Assembly (NCBI GenBank): GCA_008704415.1
Contig: VXIS01000013.1
Location: 1 to 64,000 of the forward strand
Origin: Sphaerosporella brunnea
Taxonomy: Eukaryota; Ascomycota; Pezizomycetes; Pezizales; Pyronemataceae
Length of the DNA: 64,000 nucleotides
Direction of reading: 5' to 3'
Below the pieces are notes generated by a model. The model was not told the DNA's origin. It made no database searches and saw only the letters and a list, made by a program, of their open reading frames with translations. Shown here one piece after another: positions 1 through 9,808 of the stretch (positions are counted from its first letter, which is position 1; each line of letters opens with the position of its first letter). The translations under genes and the position numbers were made by a program.

Positions 1-745
1 AAAATCCCCCGTGTACCACGACCTATCCAACCGACTTACTATCGCCAAAACCAAAAAGCTACACGCCCACACCCATCAGTCTTCCGTTTTATCCCATGCA
101 CCTAAAGGGACTCCACCATTGACGCCACCCAACAGAAGAAGCCTAACTCCACGCGCCTAACACTTCGAGCCCGAACCCGCAAAGTAACTGCAACTGCATT
201 AGCTACGATCGCAACAAAACACAAGCCCCCCCACAAGGTATCGGTACTTACTATTAACAACATTAACAACCCCGTCCCATCCAAAAACGTGGGGCGAGTG
301 ATGCGCCACATGACCCGGGGAATCACACCACGAATAGACAGCACGGACCCATATCAATCGCACCAAACAAGAATGACAACAACGTAATTCTCTATATACA
401 TTTGCCGGCACAAGCTGACCACTCTAGCTATATACATTGCATAGGAGTGAAGTCAACCCCCCGACTGCCTATCTATCTGCAATGGACCGCGCCACCTTCG
501 ACAGGAATCCATCATATCGCAGAACAAGAGCAAGCCGAGCATCATCTCCGACGTCGAGAAGGAAAGGGGCAGCAAACAAAGAACGGCGGGGAAAACAAAT
601 ACAAAACAGGATAAAAAAAACAAACTGAAAAGCAGAGAACATACCGCCAACGAAGCCGGCAGACTGAAAAGAGAATATCAACCCTCATATGCTTCAACAA
701 ATCCCACGTTGCGCCAGGGAAAGAGTGGTTCTGGTCCTTTCGTGT

Positions 746-1690
746 TCACGAAGACGACTTGTGTTCCTCGTCGCCTAAGACCTTCCATAGTTTGTTGCCT
801 TGAGATCGGAAAGCGAGAGCGCGGAAATCAGGCGCCTGCCCAGAATCGATGGCCCCAGCGCCATCCTGGTCCTCCTCCTTCTGGATCATATATAAGCATT
901 GTCGATGAGCATATTTAATCGCGCGACTCAGGACGACGAGCTCGCGGTGTTCATCCCGCATCCACCAGACAAGTTCCTCAAGAGCGTCGGAAATCAATCC
1001 CTGCAGCTTCGTAAGACTCCAGGACGACTTGTGAGCCTTCCCAGTTACCTCCAGAAGCTTCCCGAAAACCGGGTCATCGCAAGTGCCCATTAAGGATTTT
1101 AACTTTGTCAACTTTTTGAGGAGATTTGCAGAACACTTAACAATATCGCTCGGCGAGGGAAGTTGTTCCTCCTGATCCGGTTCCGGAAAAGTCGTTGTCG
1201 CTTCGTTGTAGTCTGAAGGAACCTTGACGCCTCCCTTAGGAATTGCTACTCCATTTTCGATATCCTTCACGAAACCACAAAACAAGGACAAAACATCACA
1301 ATGAAGGACCTCCAAGTTATCAGACTCCCACTTCAGGGTATTTTCCCAGTCGTTGAAAGCGATTTCTACATCCAAGTAGCTGTGAGTTAGCGCGAGATCA
1401 GTGAAGGCCATGGCCTCGAGATACGCTTTTGTGCACTTCTGAAGAATTGCACCACGCGGATAGTCATCGATGATCCGGATCGAACACTTCTTCGCCAGCT
1501 TACTGACCAAAGCAACACCGTTGCGCGTAAGGGAGTCAACCTGCTGTTTACCATCGATGAGGTCATTAGTTTTGGATGTGTTCTTGAACATGAGCTGCTG
1601 TTTACCATCGATGAGGTCATTAGTTTTGGATGTGTTCTTGAACATGAGCCTTGGAGCATGGAAGGGCGTTTGATAAATTAGAAGGCCCAT
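746..1690 (-). CDS. Orphan ORF carried inside the fold-back element
   Basis: An uninterrupted 314-codon frame from an ATG at 1690; it stays open to a GTG at 1726, where a TAG acceptor-like site suggests a possible upstream exon. The N-terminal part has an in-frame duplication of an 18-residue unit (LMFKNTSKTNDLIDGKQQ), encoded by 54-bp repeats at 1541-1648. The rest looks globular, with a helical, leucine-rich middle and an acidic linker with PEPDQEEQLPSP. I do not recognise the family: I see no DDE triad, zinc finger, helicase or reverse transcriptase motif. The last residues (WKVLGDEE) lie in the inverted arm, so this coding end is also present mirrored at 2034-2070. It may be element cargo or a captured host gene fragment. 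Confidence 0.4.
   Translation of the reverse strand: MGLLIYQTPFHAPRLMFKNTSKTNDLIDGKQQLMFKNTSKTNDLIDGKQQVDSLTRNGVALVSKLAKKCSIRIIDDYPRGAILQKCTKAYLEAMAFTDLALTHSYLDVEIAFNDWENTLKWESDNLEVLHCDVLSLFCGFVKDIENGVAIPKGGVKVPSDYNEATTTFPEPDQEEQLPSPSDIVKCSANLLKKLTKLKSLMGTCDDPVFGKLLEVTGKAHKSSWSLTKLQGLISDALEELVWWMRDEHRELVVLSRAIKYAHRQCLYMIQKEEDQDGAGAIDSGQAPDFRALAFRSQGNKLWKVLGDEEHKSSS
1541..1648. repeat. 54-bp tandem duplication, two identical units
   Basis: Units at 1541-1594 and 1595-1648 are identical by eye. The length is a multiple of three, so the minus-strand ORF gains 18 residues without a frame change. The identity suggests a recent slippage or unequal exchange. Confidence 0.9.
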
Positions 1691-1907
1691 TCCGGACTTA
1701 CGCTCATCTTCCCACGGAAACTCCACTAGGTAAGGCTAATATATACTTGTCAGTTTATAGTTCCTTGTTCCCAGGCTTGTATCCGAGCTAGCAAAATTGC
1801 CTGAAAATGGACGGCAGCGAAATAAAACATACCTCAGATTGCGGGTCCACCCAAATGGTGTACCACATGGGTCTGTCCGTGTGATGTCTACGCGAAGTCT
1901 TACCTTG

Positions 1908-2026
1908 CCTTTTCCCCCTCCCTCCCCTCCCCTTCCTTCCCTTTCCTTCTTCCTTTCCCCCCCTTTTCCCCCCCTTTCCCTCCCCTTCCCTCCCCCCTTT
2001 TTTTTTCTTTTTTTTCTCCTTCCCCC
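1908..2026. repeat. 119-nt uninterrupted C/T tract
   Basis: Every base from 1908 to 2026 is C or T, with runs of CCCTCCC, CTTTCC and T9 to T10. It lies in the spacer of the fold-back element, just left of the right arm. Long homopurine/homopyrimidine runs can form intramolecular triplex (H-DNA); that behaviour is inferred, not shown. Confidence 0.85.
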
Positions 2027-3241
2027 AACCAATCTATGGAAGGTCTTAGGCGACGAGGAAACACAAGTCGTCTGTCGTGAAAACACGAAAGGACCAGAAC
2101 CACTCTTTCCCTGGCGCAACGTGGGATTTGTTGAAGCATATGAGGGTTGTGATATTCTCTTGTGACAGTCTGCCGGCTTCGTTGGCCCGTACGTGTCTCT
2201 GCTTAGTGCACGGCAGCGAGGCTACGAATTTCCTGTCGCCATTGAGTATGGGTAGAGTGTACGTCGACATTCTGGAATGATCTGAGTGTTGTCCTTGAGC
2301 TTGTCTAGTGTTGAACGTACAGCTCTAGATTATGCCCTTTTTGGCGCATCTATTGACCGACTGAGAAAACTCTGGTTGGCTACCTTATTGCGTAGGCCGT
2401 CCCCCCCCCCCCCCCAGAGGTCCGTCGCACGTTCAGGATGTCCTAGTGTCATGATAACGACCACTGAGATAGTACGACTTTCCTAGAAACTCACAGCGCC
2501 TGGAGGAAGGTAGGAAATCGGCGAAGCTAGCACAGATTGTGAATGGATGATGATGCTCGGCTTGCTCTTGTTCTGCGATTTATGCATGGATTCCGTCGAA
2601 CGTGGTATGGCGCGGTCCATTGTCAGATAGATAGGCAGTCGGGGGGTTGACTTCCACTCCTATGATGTATATACGTTTTTTAGTATTGTTGGTCAGCCCC
2701 TCTACGGTTTGTGCCCTTCCTTAATGCTAACCGCGTCGCCACATAGACCCTTTGCATAACATGTCACACATGTTGACAGAGCCACAGCGTGTTGGAGGAC
2801 AGCCAGAGAGGCACACCAATATCATGGTTACTGTAGGACGATGTAGGAGAGAACCGAGAAAACACGGTACACCACGAGTTTACGGACTGTTGAGTGAATG
2901 CGTCCATTAGTGCTTATATGAGTCTGTTTGGTGCCGGCGTGGGACATACGGAATTTTTTTTCACATGTGAATTCATTAAAAGCACGGTTTTTTCCACCAG
3001 ATGTCCATGTCGCTGTCTATATATTACAGATCTGATTTTCCTGCGTGTCTGATTCTTCGCCCCTGGAACGTACTATGGTTGGCGTAGTTCCTGGCAATTT
3101 CACGTGTCGCCTCGCGCCCGCGGGGCAGGAGATCAGACGATTGGGAGTCAGATGCCTAGCGCATCAATCGCCCCACGTTTTTGGATGTGACGGGGTTGTT
3201 AATGTTGTTAATTAGTAAGTACGAATACCTTGTGGGGGGGC

Positions 3242-3520
3242 TTTTGATTGAGTCTCGCGCCGGGTTCGGCATGGACGATTGAGAAGACTTGGTTGAGTCT
3301 CGCGCCCCGGGTCGGCATGGACGATTGGGAAGACTGAATTGCGTCTCGAGCCGGGTCGACATGGACGATGAGAAGCCTTGATTGGTCTCGCGTCCGGTGT
3401 CGACAGGGACGATTGAGAAGCCTGATGTTGTGTCTCGCGCCGGGTCGGTACAGGGACATGTATTGTTTGACGAAGCCTGATTGAGTCTCTGCGCCGCGGA
3501 TCACCGGATGTGTAGAAGAC
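3242..3520. repeat. Degenerate minisatellite, about 45-bp unit, about 6 copies
   Basis: Units share a core TTGAGTCTCGCGCCGGGTCG then GACGATTGAGAAGACT, with small indels and substitutions between copies. The array occupies a segment of the right arm of the fold-back element that has no partner in the left arm, so it was gained on this side after the inverted structure formed, or lost from the other side. Confidence 0.75.
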
Positions 3521-3983
3521 CTTGGTTAGGAGTTCTACTATCTCGCGGATCGAGTAAATGTGAGAAGATTTATGACTTGTGCGTATTCGCGCTGGCCTGT
3601 TCGGGCTCGAAGTGTTAGGCGCGTGGAGTTAGGCTTCTTCTGTTGGGTGGCGTCAATGGTGGAGTCCCTTTAGGTGCATGGGATAAAACGGAAGACTGAT
3701 GGGTGTGGGCGTGTAGCTTTTTGGTTTTGGCGATAGTAAGTCGGTTGGATAGGTCGTGGTACACGGGGGATTTTTAAGTCTTGGGACACTTGAAAACCCT
3801 AACCCATACACGCCCCACCAAAAACACGGCAACGCAAAACACGACATCATCGCAAAGAAAAATAGACTCTGGACTTATCTATGGCAAATTTTTTGAGGGG
3901 GCTTTTGCATTAATTTTGAGCCAGCGAACGAATTTTTCGGACCAAAGCCAGTGGAAATAGCGATTTTTCGCTTTTTTTGAGGC

Positions 3984-4365
3984 TGTGGGTTAGGGTCCCA
4001 ACACTTAAAAATCCCCCGAGTAGTGTTGGTTGGTCAAGAAGCAAAGACACTGACGCCGGCGTAGCACTTTTATTTTTGCGGTGGATTCGTGACGAGGGTT
4101 TTGGAGCCCGGCTCGGGGTTTTTGCATCCAGCGGCGGGCAGGCGTGCGGGACGCCGAGGATGGGACTTGGGCTTTACGCCTTCTTCTTTTTGTGGGATCT
4201 ATGGTGAGTCCCGAAGACTTCAGGTCGTACGGAATACTGATGGGTATACTAGTAGAATCCTCCGGTGCTTTCACGGCGGTGGGCCCCATTCATACATTCT
4301 TGCTTGGTTGGTTTCGGAAATAGTAAGTTGGTTTGCTGATGGCGTGGCTGTTTTTTTTTTTCGTG
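3984..4365. repeat. Second, degraded copy of the fold-back element ends
   Basis: Bases 3984-4021 (GGGTTAGGG, then CACTTAAAAATCCCCCG) are the inverse of the right end of the first element at 3769-3805 and so look like the left end of another copy. Around 4290-4360 there is a weaker match to the inner right arm (GAAATAGTAAGT followed by a T run). Between the two elements lie about 180 bases (3806-3983) with no gene. Boundaries are approximate. Confidence 0.5.
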
Positions 4366-5916
4366 GCGGAGACTGATGGATCGGAAGAGTAGTTATTCCA
4401 TGGCGGAGGCATGATGGATACTTATACATCAACGATCCGGGATTGTGTGGGATTTACTCCTGGGAGTGGCCATGGGGGGGGCAAAACTCTGGTGGTTCTT
4501 CTTGGGGAAGGGCCGGTTACTTTGAACATGGTGGTCTATATGAAAGGAGTAGAGAAGGGGAAGGGAACTTGGAATAAGATATCATTTGAACCCGCAGAGA
4601 GATTTGCACCCTGAGAAAGAAAGGGCGGGCGGCCTTTGAAATTGCTTTGAATGTGTACACCAAGAATGCCAGTGCTTGCTTTCTGAAGATTTTCCGGCTT
4701 CTCAGAAGAAAAAAAAAAAGGGGGGGCGGGGGGGCAACCATGTTTCGCTTCTTCATCTGTAGAGCCTGAACTCGTCGTCCATAAAAATCAATATCAACTT
4801 CGAAGTATATACCTAGCTGTTCCTCTCGTTCCACTGCACCCACCACATACCTCGCGATATCGTTCTATAGTGGGATGTGAAAAAAGAAAAGAAAACTCCA
4901 CCGCAAGTTCTGAAACCCCCCCCCCCCCATCCGTGGCTTCATCGGGCTCACGATTTCCCCCTCTTCCCCAAATTAGAAAAGTGAAAAGTATTCCAACTTT
5001 CGGCCCCCCTTTTCGCACTTTATTGGCTCCCTGGAACTCTATGTTGCTGTCTCCCAACCAACGCCTTGTGTTTTTGAAGCAGAGGGAGCGGCGGCGGCGG
5101 CGACAGGCAGTGGCAGCGGCGAAGGGCTTCCACCAGTTACTAGAGAGAGGGCTGTGACGACAGGCGGCGATGATGTTGCCTGAGCAGCTTGAGCGGGCGT
5201 TGCAACGGGCTTCTGCAGGGTGAATCCAGTGCTCGCGAGCCCCCCCCCGTTCGTTTCGACTTTCCGGCAAATGAACTTGACAACGGCGGAGGTTATCGAC
5301 ACCCACTAGTGGTGGTGTCCGTCGGCGGGGGGTGCATGCGGGGATGTCGAGTGATAGGGCGTGAACTTCAACGGTGGGAGTGGCGTCACTCCCGCTGTCT
5401 CTAGACTTCAGGTGCTATACTCAACGCAGCACTGAGACCGCTTTGCTGAACAGTGGGGAAATCCCTCATTTGGGTGAGGATTCTCGGACTTGGTTGATAC
5501 GGCATAGAGTGGATGTTGTGATGGGAGTAAAACAGGGAATGTCGAATTGTCATCTAACCGGCGGCGGGCTGGACGGGGCGACAAGAATGAAGCTAGCCAG
5601 AACTTGGTGGCATGTCGATAGCGCCTGTTGTTGGGCGAGGTTGATTTTCACATAACGTCACGCAGTTTTAGATGCCCTAGACATCCTCACATATCGCTAT
5701 CCCGAAAGGGAGCCGCGAAGAGTGGCCGTCACCAAAGGGTGCCGTAGAAGGTCTGAGTTTGATATAAGATACAAGGCCGTGATCCCAAATAGTAAGAGAA
5801 AAATCAAACCAGAACACCAGCAAAACCCTTTTTGATGTTGGAAAAACATGCTTTTTTTATTGGCGCCGTTTTTCCCAAAACTCCCTAGCCTCAACACCAG
5901 CTTATCCGGAACTGAT
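4366..5916. other. Intergenic region, no convincing gene
   Basis: Short open frames on both strands here are rich in Arg, Pro, Ser or Gly, lack family motifs and often need non-ATG starts. A poly-A/poly-G stretch lies near 4710-4735 and a C run near 4917. The right part probably holds the RPL11 3' untranslated region. Confidence 0.6.
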
Positions 5917-6613
5917 TTACCGGACGGTAGCGTCGTACTTGGCCTTGAACCACTTGATAGTGTCAGCGGTGGTGATCTTGTGGGAGTGACCGACGCGGGA
6001 CTGGCAGCGGCGGCGCTTGGCGACACGGAGACCAGGGCGGGACCTATTTGAACCCCGTTAGAATGGAGTTCTCTTTTCGTGTTGCATTCGATTGGAGATC
6101 ATACATGATGACGTAGAAGTCCATTCCGTAGATACCGATGGCAGGGTCGTACTTGATACCCAAGTCGATGTGCTCGGAGATACCGAAACCGAAGTTACCA
6201 GTCTCAGAGAAGTTGCGCTTGCGGAGCTCGTACTCCTTGACCTTCAGGCCACGCTCGAGAATCTCCTCGGCCTTGGGTCCGCGGATGGTGACGTGCACGG
6301 CGATCTTCTCGTTACGACGGATACCGAAGGTACGAACGGTGTAACGGGCCTTGGAGTAGACAGGAGTCTGACCGGAGAGCTGCTCCAACACCTTGGCGGC
6401 ACGGGTAAGTCTGTCACCAGACTCTCCGACGGAGATGTTGAGGACGAGCTTCTCAATGCGCAGCTCACGCATGGGGTTAGATTCCTTGGTCTGAGTCTCG
6501 GCCTATTCGTTTCACAATACATCGATCGTCAGTCTTCTATCCGCTGCCTTTTCGTTTCCGAAACCGGCGCCGTCGTGGACGACGAACAGAACGGATTTCT
6601 GGAGACTGACCAT
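5917..6613 (-). CDS. RPL11: 60S ribosomal protein L11 (uL5)
   Basis: Cytosolic large-subunit protein that contacts 5S rRNA in the central protuberance. Three exons on the minus strand: 6611-6613 (ATG only), 6105-6502 and 5917-6043, giving 175 residues, the usual size. Introns are 6503-6610 (GTCAGT..TAG) and 6044-6104 (GTATGA..TAG). The protein contains the family-typical blocks [37 protein letters not shown] and a final [19 protein letters not shown], all in the expected order. The start is set because the second exon opens with [14 protein letters not shown], homologous to the residues that follow the initiator Met in yeast Rpl11. It diverges from the SmB gene over 382 bases. Identity is certain; the ATG-only first exon is inferred from splice signals. 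Confidence 0.95.
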
Positions 6614-6995
6614 TGTAAAGATCTGGAATTCCTGCCGGTGCCGAGGAGATTAACTGTGTCGGTGGGGTCGGGGTCGCTGGATGTGTCGTTCGAAAATCGC
6701 CAAATTCCGTCAGGTGGTAGGTAGATTGGATTGCGAAGGTGTGGATTTGTGTGTGTGCGCGGGGCAAGTCACCGAGACGCGGAACGTGGCTTAGGCTTAG
6801 GGCAACTATCCGCAGAGCCGCATATGCTGACTCAGACGAATGGCCGCCAAGACGCGCGAACACGAAGCACAACTCTCTTCGAACCTCAACTACACACCAT
6901 CCCAACGACCTGCCCTTCATCGTCAATCCTCGACAACAAAGGCACCACAAAGCTCTACCCCCGCACACAGCTAGAGCTTTTGCAAAGCTGCAAAC
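6614..6995. promoter_or_regulatory. Divergent promoter region RPL11 / SmB
   Basis: A 382-base gap between the two start codons must hold both promoters. I see no clear TATA box. No other gene is supported. Confidence 0.5.
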
Positions 6996-7871
6996 ATGTC
7001 GAAACAACAAGGCAAAATGGTGAGTTGCCACTCCGCCCCGACTTCCAGGGAGATATCTTTCGTTGACTGGAAACTGCAAGATGCTGATACGTACCGTTTA
7101 CAGGCCAACCTCGTAAGTGCTCCCGCAATTTCGCACGCGTGCTGATTACATTATGGTTCTTTGTCTCAGGACTAGTTCCGTCTCAGAGCAGCACGTGTGC
7201 AGCGTCGCGATGAAGCGAAAGAGCTAACATCATGACAGATCAACTACCGGATGAGGGTAACCATGGCAGACAGCCGCCAGCTCACTGGTACTCTGCTTGC
7301 CTTTGACAAGGTAGCTTCCATTGTCCACAGATTTTTAATTGCATACTAATATGCGTGACAGCACATGAACGTGGTTCTCGCCGACACGGAAGAGTTCCGC
7401 CGCATCAAGCGCAAGCCCGCCAAAGCCGCCGCCTCGCAGGCCCCTACTATCTCAGAGGAGAAACGTACATTGGGACTCATCATCCTTCGCGGTTGCCACA
7501 TCGTGTCCCTGTCCGTCGAAGGCCCCCCACCGGCCGATCCGTCAACGCGTCTCGGAGCTGCCCCCACCGGTGGTCCAGTTGCTGGCGCTGGTCCTGGTAT
7601 CGCCAGACCTGCCGGTCGTGGCTTGCCGATTATGGGTATGGGGGGTCCCCCACCGCCTGGAGGAATCCCCGGTCAGATGCCTGGATTGCAGGGCCCGATG
7701 AGGAATGTTGGTCTTGGACAGGGTCCGCCAGGTGGTCCCCCGGGTCCTCCCGGAGGATTCCCCGGTGCTCCCCCCGGATTTGGTGCTGCTCCTCCTGGAT
7801 ACCAGCCTCCTCCCGGATTTGGGGCTGGAAGAGGATTCCCGCCGCCACCTCCTGGCTACCAGGGTCGGTAA
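6996..7871 (+). CDS. SMB1: Small nuclear ribonucleoprotein SmB/B'
   Basis: Core Sm-ring protein of the U1, U2, U4 and U5 spliceosomal snRNPs. Exons 6996-7019, 7104-7112, 7239-7310 and 7362-7871 give 204 residues. The Sm fold occupies about residues 9-95: Sm1 motif around FDKHMNVVLAD and Sm2 around LGLIILRGCHIVSL. The C-terminal half is Gly/Pro-rich with repeated PPG segments (GPPGGPPGPPGG), typical of SmB tails that bind proline-recognition domains. The second exon is only 9 nt (Ala-Asn-Leu); it is required to join MSKQQGKM to INYRMRV in frame and matches the conserved LANLI stretch of yeast SmB. All introns begin GT and end AG. Identity is very likely; the microexon should be confirmed by RNA. 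Confidence 0.93.
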
Positions 7872-8479
7872 ATAATCGCTTTGGTGGTTAGGGAGTTTGT
7901 GGATAGTGGTGTGCTGGTTGAACGTGCAATGAGACGAGTTTAATGTGAAATTCGCTTCTCAGCGACCGTCCGAGCTGGCTGGCAGGGGAAAATCATCTTT
8001 GTAAAAGGTAACTTACGGCTAAGTTTTGCTATATCATGTTTTGTTTGTGACTCTGTTTTTGCGCGCCTTCGCTCTGTACGTGGATCAACAAGCTCTGGTT
8101 GACAGTATCTGCTTTCGTATACGATACACTTGTCACTAGAGATGAAAATTGTGGGCTTTCGCAGGGCACTTTGCGGCTTTTACTTTAGCATAGCAGTTTT
8201 TAAGTGCAATATCTGGTGGCCAACAACTACGGTGCACACCCGGGCAAGCCACCCTATAATTTCAATTCAAGCCTTTTCTCTGGATCTATTTTTCTCTGGA
8301 TCTGTTTTTATCTCGCTGAACCTTTGTGGGGTTGTTGGTATATATGTCACGTGTCATCCAAGTCTTACTAACCCGGCCTTCGACGACCGCAAAAATCTCC
8401 AAAACCAGAGCACCACTCGCCGCCACGGCGACATGAGCTCTCGACCACTGTTCGACGCCTCGAATTCCCAGCAGCACCA
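7872..8479. other. Intergenic: SmB 3' end and Mtf2-like promoter
   Basis: 608 bases with no supported gene. T-rich stretches follow the SmB stop codon. Nothing else recognised. Confidence 0.5.
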
Positions 8480-9808
8480 ATGAGCCACTGCCGACTCGCC
8501 CTGCGGTGCTGCCACTCGATCAGCAGCAGCACACCCTCACTACTTCCCTTCCTCTACCAAACGCGGAGCATACACTTCTCATCAAATAACGCTCGGCCCG
8601 GAAACATTCCTGAAGACGACTCTGAAGATATTCCTTTCGAGCCGCCGCAACCTACATCCACACAGAAGAAAGGTGAAGACCCATTCGCCTACCTCTACAA
8701 GCCCCCTCCACGGCAGTTTCGCCTGCCACCTCCAACCATGATCCCCTCCCCACCCGTCCGCAAAGCGCCCATCCCAGACGCACAACAGGCCTCCAGCATC
8801 ACTCTGCGCGAGCGTGAAATCTTCACCAAGATCTTCGAAACCATCCTTTCCACTCCCTCGGCGACCAACAAGATGGCGACATCGCGGGACGCCTCCCCAC
8901 GCACCCGCGGCCTACCACCACCCCCGCAGCTGCAGGAGCTTTTCGCCTCCACCATTGGCCCACAGCAAACGGGTACCGGGCTGAGTTTTGCGCCGAGGCA
9001 TATGTTGTCTGAGCGGGAGGGGGCGACGGAGGCTATGGCGCTTGCGTCCACGCTGGAGGCTTACCCGCCTTCTTTACGTCTGGCCGCGGCGAAAGCGGCC
9101 GGCTTAACGAATTACAACCTTGTGCTTCATGGCGACCAGAGGCAGGTTGACCCCTCGGCGCTGGGAAGGTTGCAGAAGGAGCTCCGCGCCTGTATGAGCG
9201 ACGTGGATGTACTCCGGTTCATGGAGGAGAAGGTATACCCTCTTCCCGCGGATCCGAATTCGCCAGGTGCGGTGCATTATGCGGACTTGCTCGCGGAGGG
9301 AATGGACCTGTTTAGGAAGGGGTTCAACGACCTTGGAAGCGTGGTCGCCGTGTTCGAACGTGCAAAGAGTCTGGGCGCAGAATCCTACGTGCTTGGGTGT
9401 ACCACGAATGTTTACAACAAGGCTCTGGCGGCGGTGTGGGATGGGTTCCAGGATGTGCAGAGGGTCAGGGACATGGTGGAGGAAATGGCCGTGAACGCGG
9501 TAGGTGGTGATTTTAAGACGGCCGACACCATCCATCGGGTTTGCGATGAGGTCAATCGCGCTTATGAGGGGTTTAAAGGAGAGCTGGCTATGATGATGGT
9601 CGGGAAGCATGAGATGATTACCATCTCCTCCCTGCGGCAACGGGCATTGAATCTGGAGAAATTCGGCACCTTTGATGCGCCTCCGCCTGAGAAGAAGAAA
9701 CCCCAAGAACCGAAACAGAGCAAGCTCAGCGAACGCCCGATCAAATGGGCAAGTGGTGGCAAAGGCAAGGGTAAGGGTAAAAGGAGAGAGAAGATTAAGG
9801 CATATTAA
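8480..9808 (+). CDS. Mtf2/Nam1-like mitochondrial RNA-associated protein
   Basis: Single-exon gene, 442 residues. The N terminus (about residues 1-45) is rich in Arg, Ser and hydrophobic residues with no acidic residues until position 46, consistent with a mitochondrial targeting peptide. A proline-rich linker follows (about 50-100). The folded C-terminal part, with ALGRLQKELRACMSDVDVLRFMEEKVYP and YADLLAEGMDLFRKGF, resembles the Mtf2 C-terminal domain found in fungal relatives of yeast Mtf2/Nam1, which couples mitochondrial transcription to mRNA processing and translation. The end is very basic (KGKGKGKRREKIK). Assignment is by remembered family resemblance and not by a search; the mitochondrial location is the firmer part. 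Confidence 0.7.
   Translation: MSHCRLALRCCHSISSSTPSLLPFLYQTRSIHFSSNNARPGNIPEDDSEDIPFEPPQPTSTQKKGEDPFAYLYKPPPRQFRLPPPTMIPSPPVRKAPIPDAQQASSITLREREIFTKIFETILSTPSATNKMATSRDASPRTRGLPPPPQLQELFASTIGPQQTGTGLSFAPRHMLSEREGATEAMALASTLEAYPPSLRLAAAKAAGLTNYNLVLHGDQRQVDPSALGRLQKELRACMSDVDVLRFMEEKVYPLPADPNSPGAVHYADLLAEGMDLFRKGFNDLGSVVAVFERAKSLGAESYVLGCTTNVYNKALAAVWDGFQDVQRVRDMVEEMAVNAVGGDFKTADTIHRVCDEVNRAYEGFKGELAMMMVGKHEMITISSLRQRALNLEKFGTFDAPPPEKKKPQEPKQSKLSERPIKWASGGKGKGKGKRREKIKAY

Larger units (their letters stand above)
1..3805. repeat. Long fold-back (inverted-repeat) element, left end cut by window
   Basis: Bases 1-176 are the reverse complement of 3599-3774, and I found no mismatch by eye. Further in, the arms continue with divergence and gaps: about 221-305 pairs with 3152-3240, 425-570 with 2543-2680, and 645-790 with 2034-2182. 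The central spacer (about 790-2034) holds an ORF on the minus strand and a pure pyrimidine tract. The right arm carries extra DNA, including a minisatellite. Beyond 3774 the right end runs on through TTTTTAAGTCTTGGGACAC to CCCTAACCCA at about 3805, so the matching left end probably lies before base 1. No transposase was recognised. Interpretation as a TIR or fold-back transposon is inference; a local inverted duplication is the alternative. Confidence 0.75.

Noticed and set aside
5039..5302. 87-codon minus-strand frame rich in Ala, Pro and Ser
   Set aside because: It starts with GTG, has no motif or splice context, and lies in low-complexity sequence.
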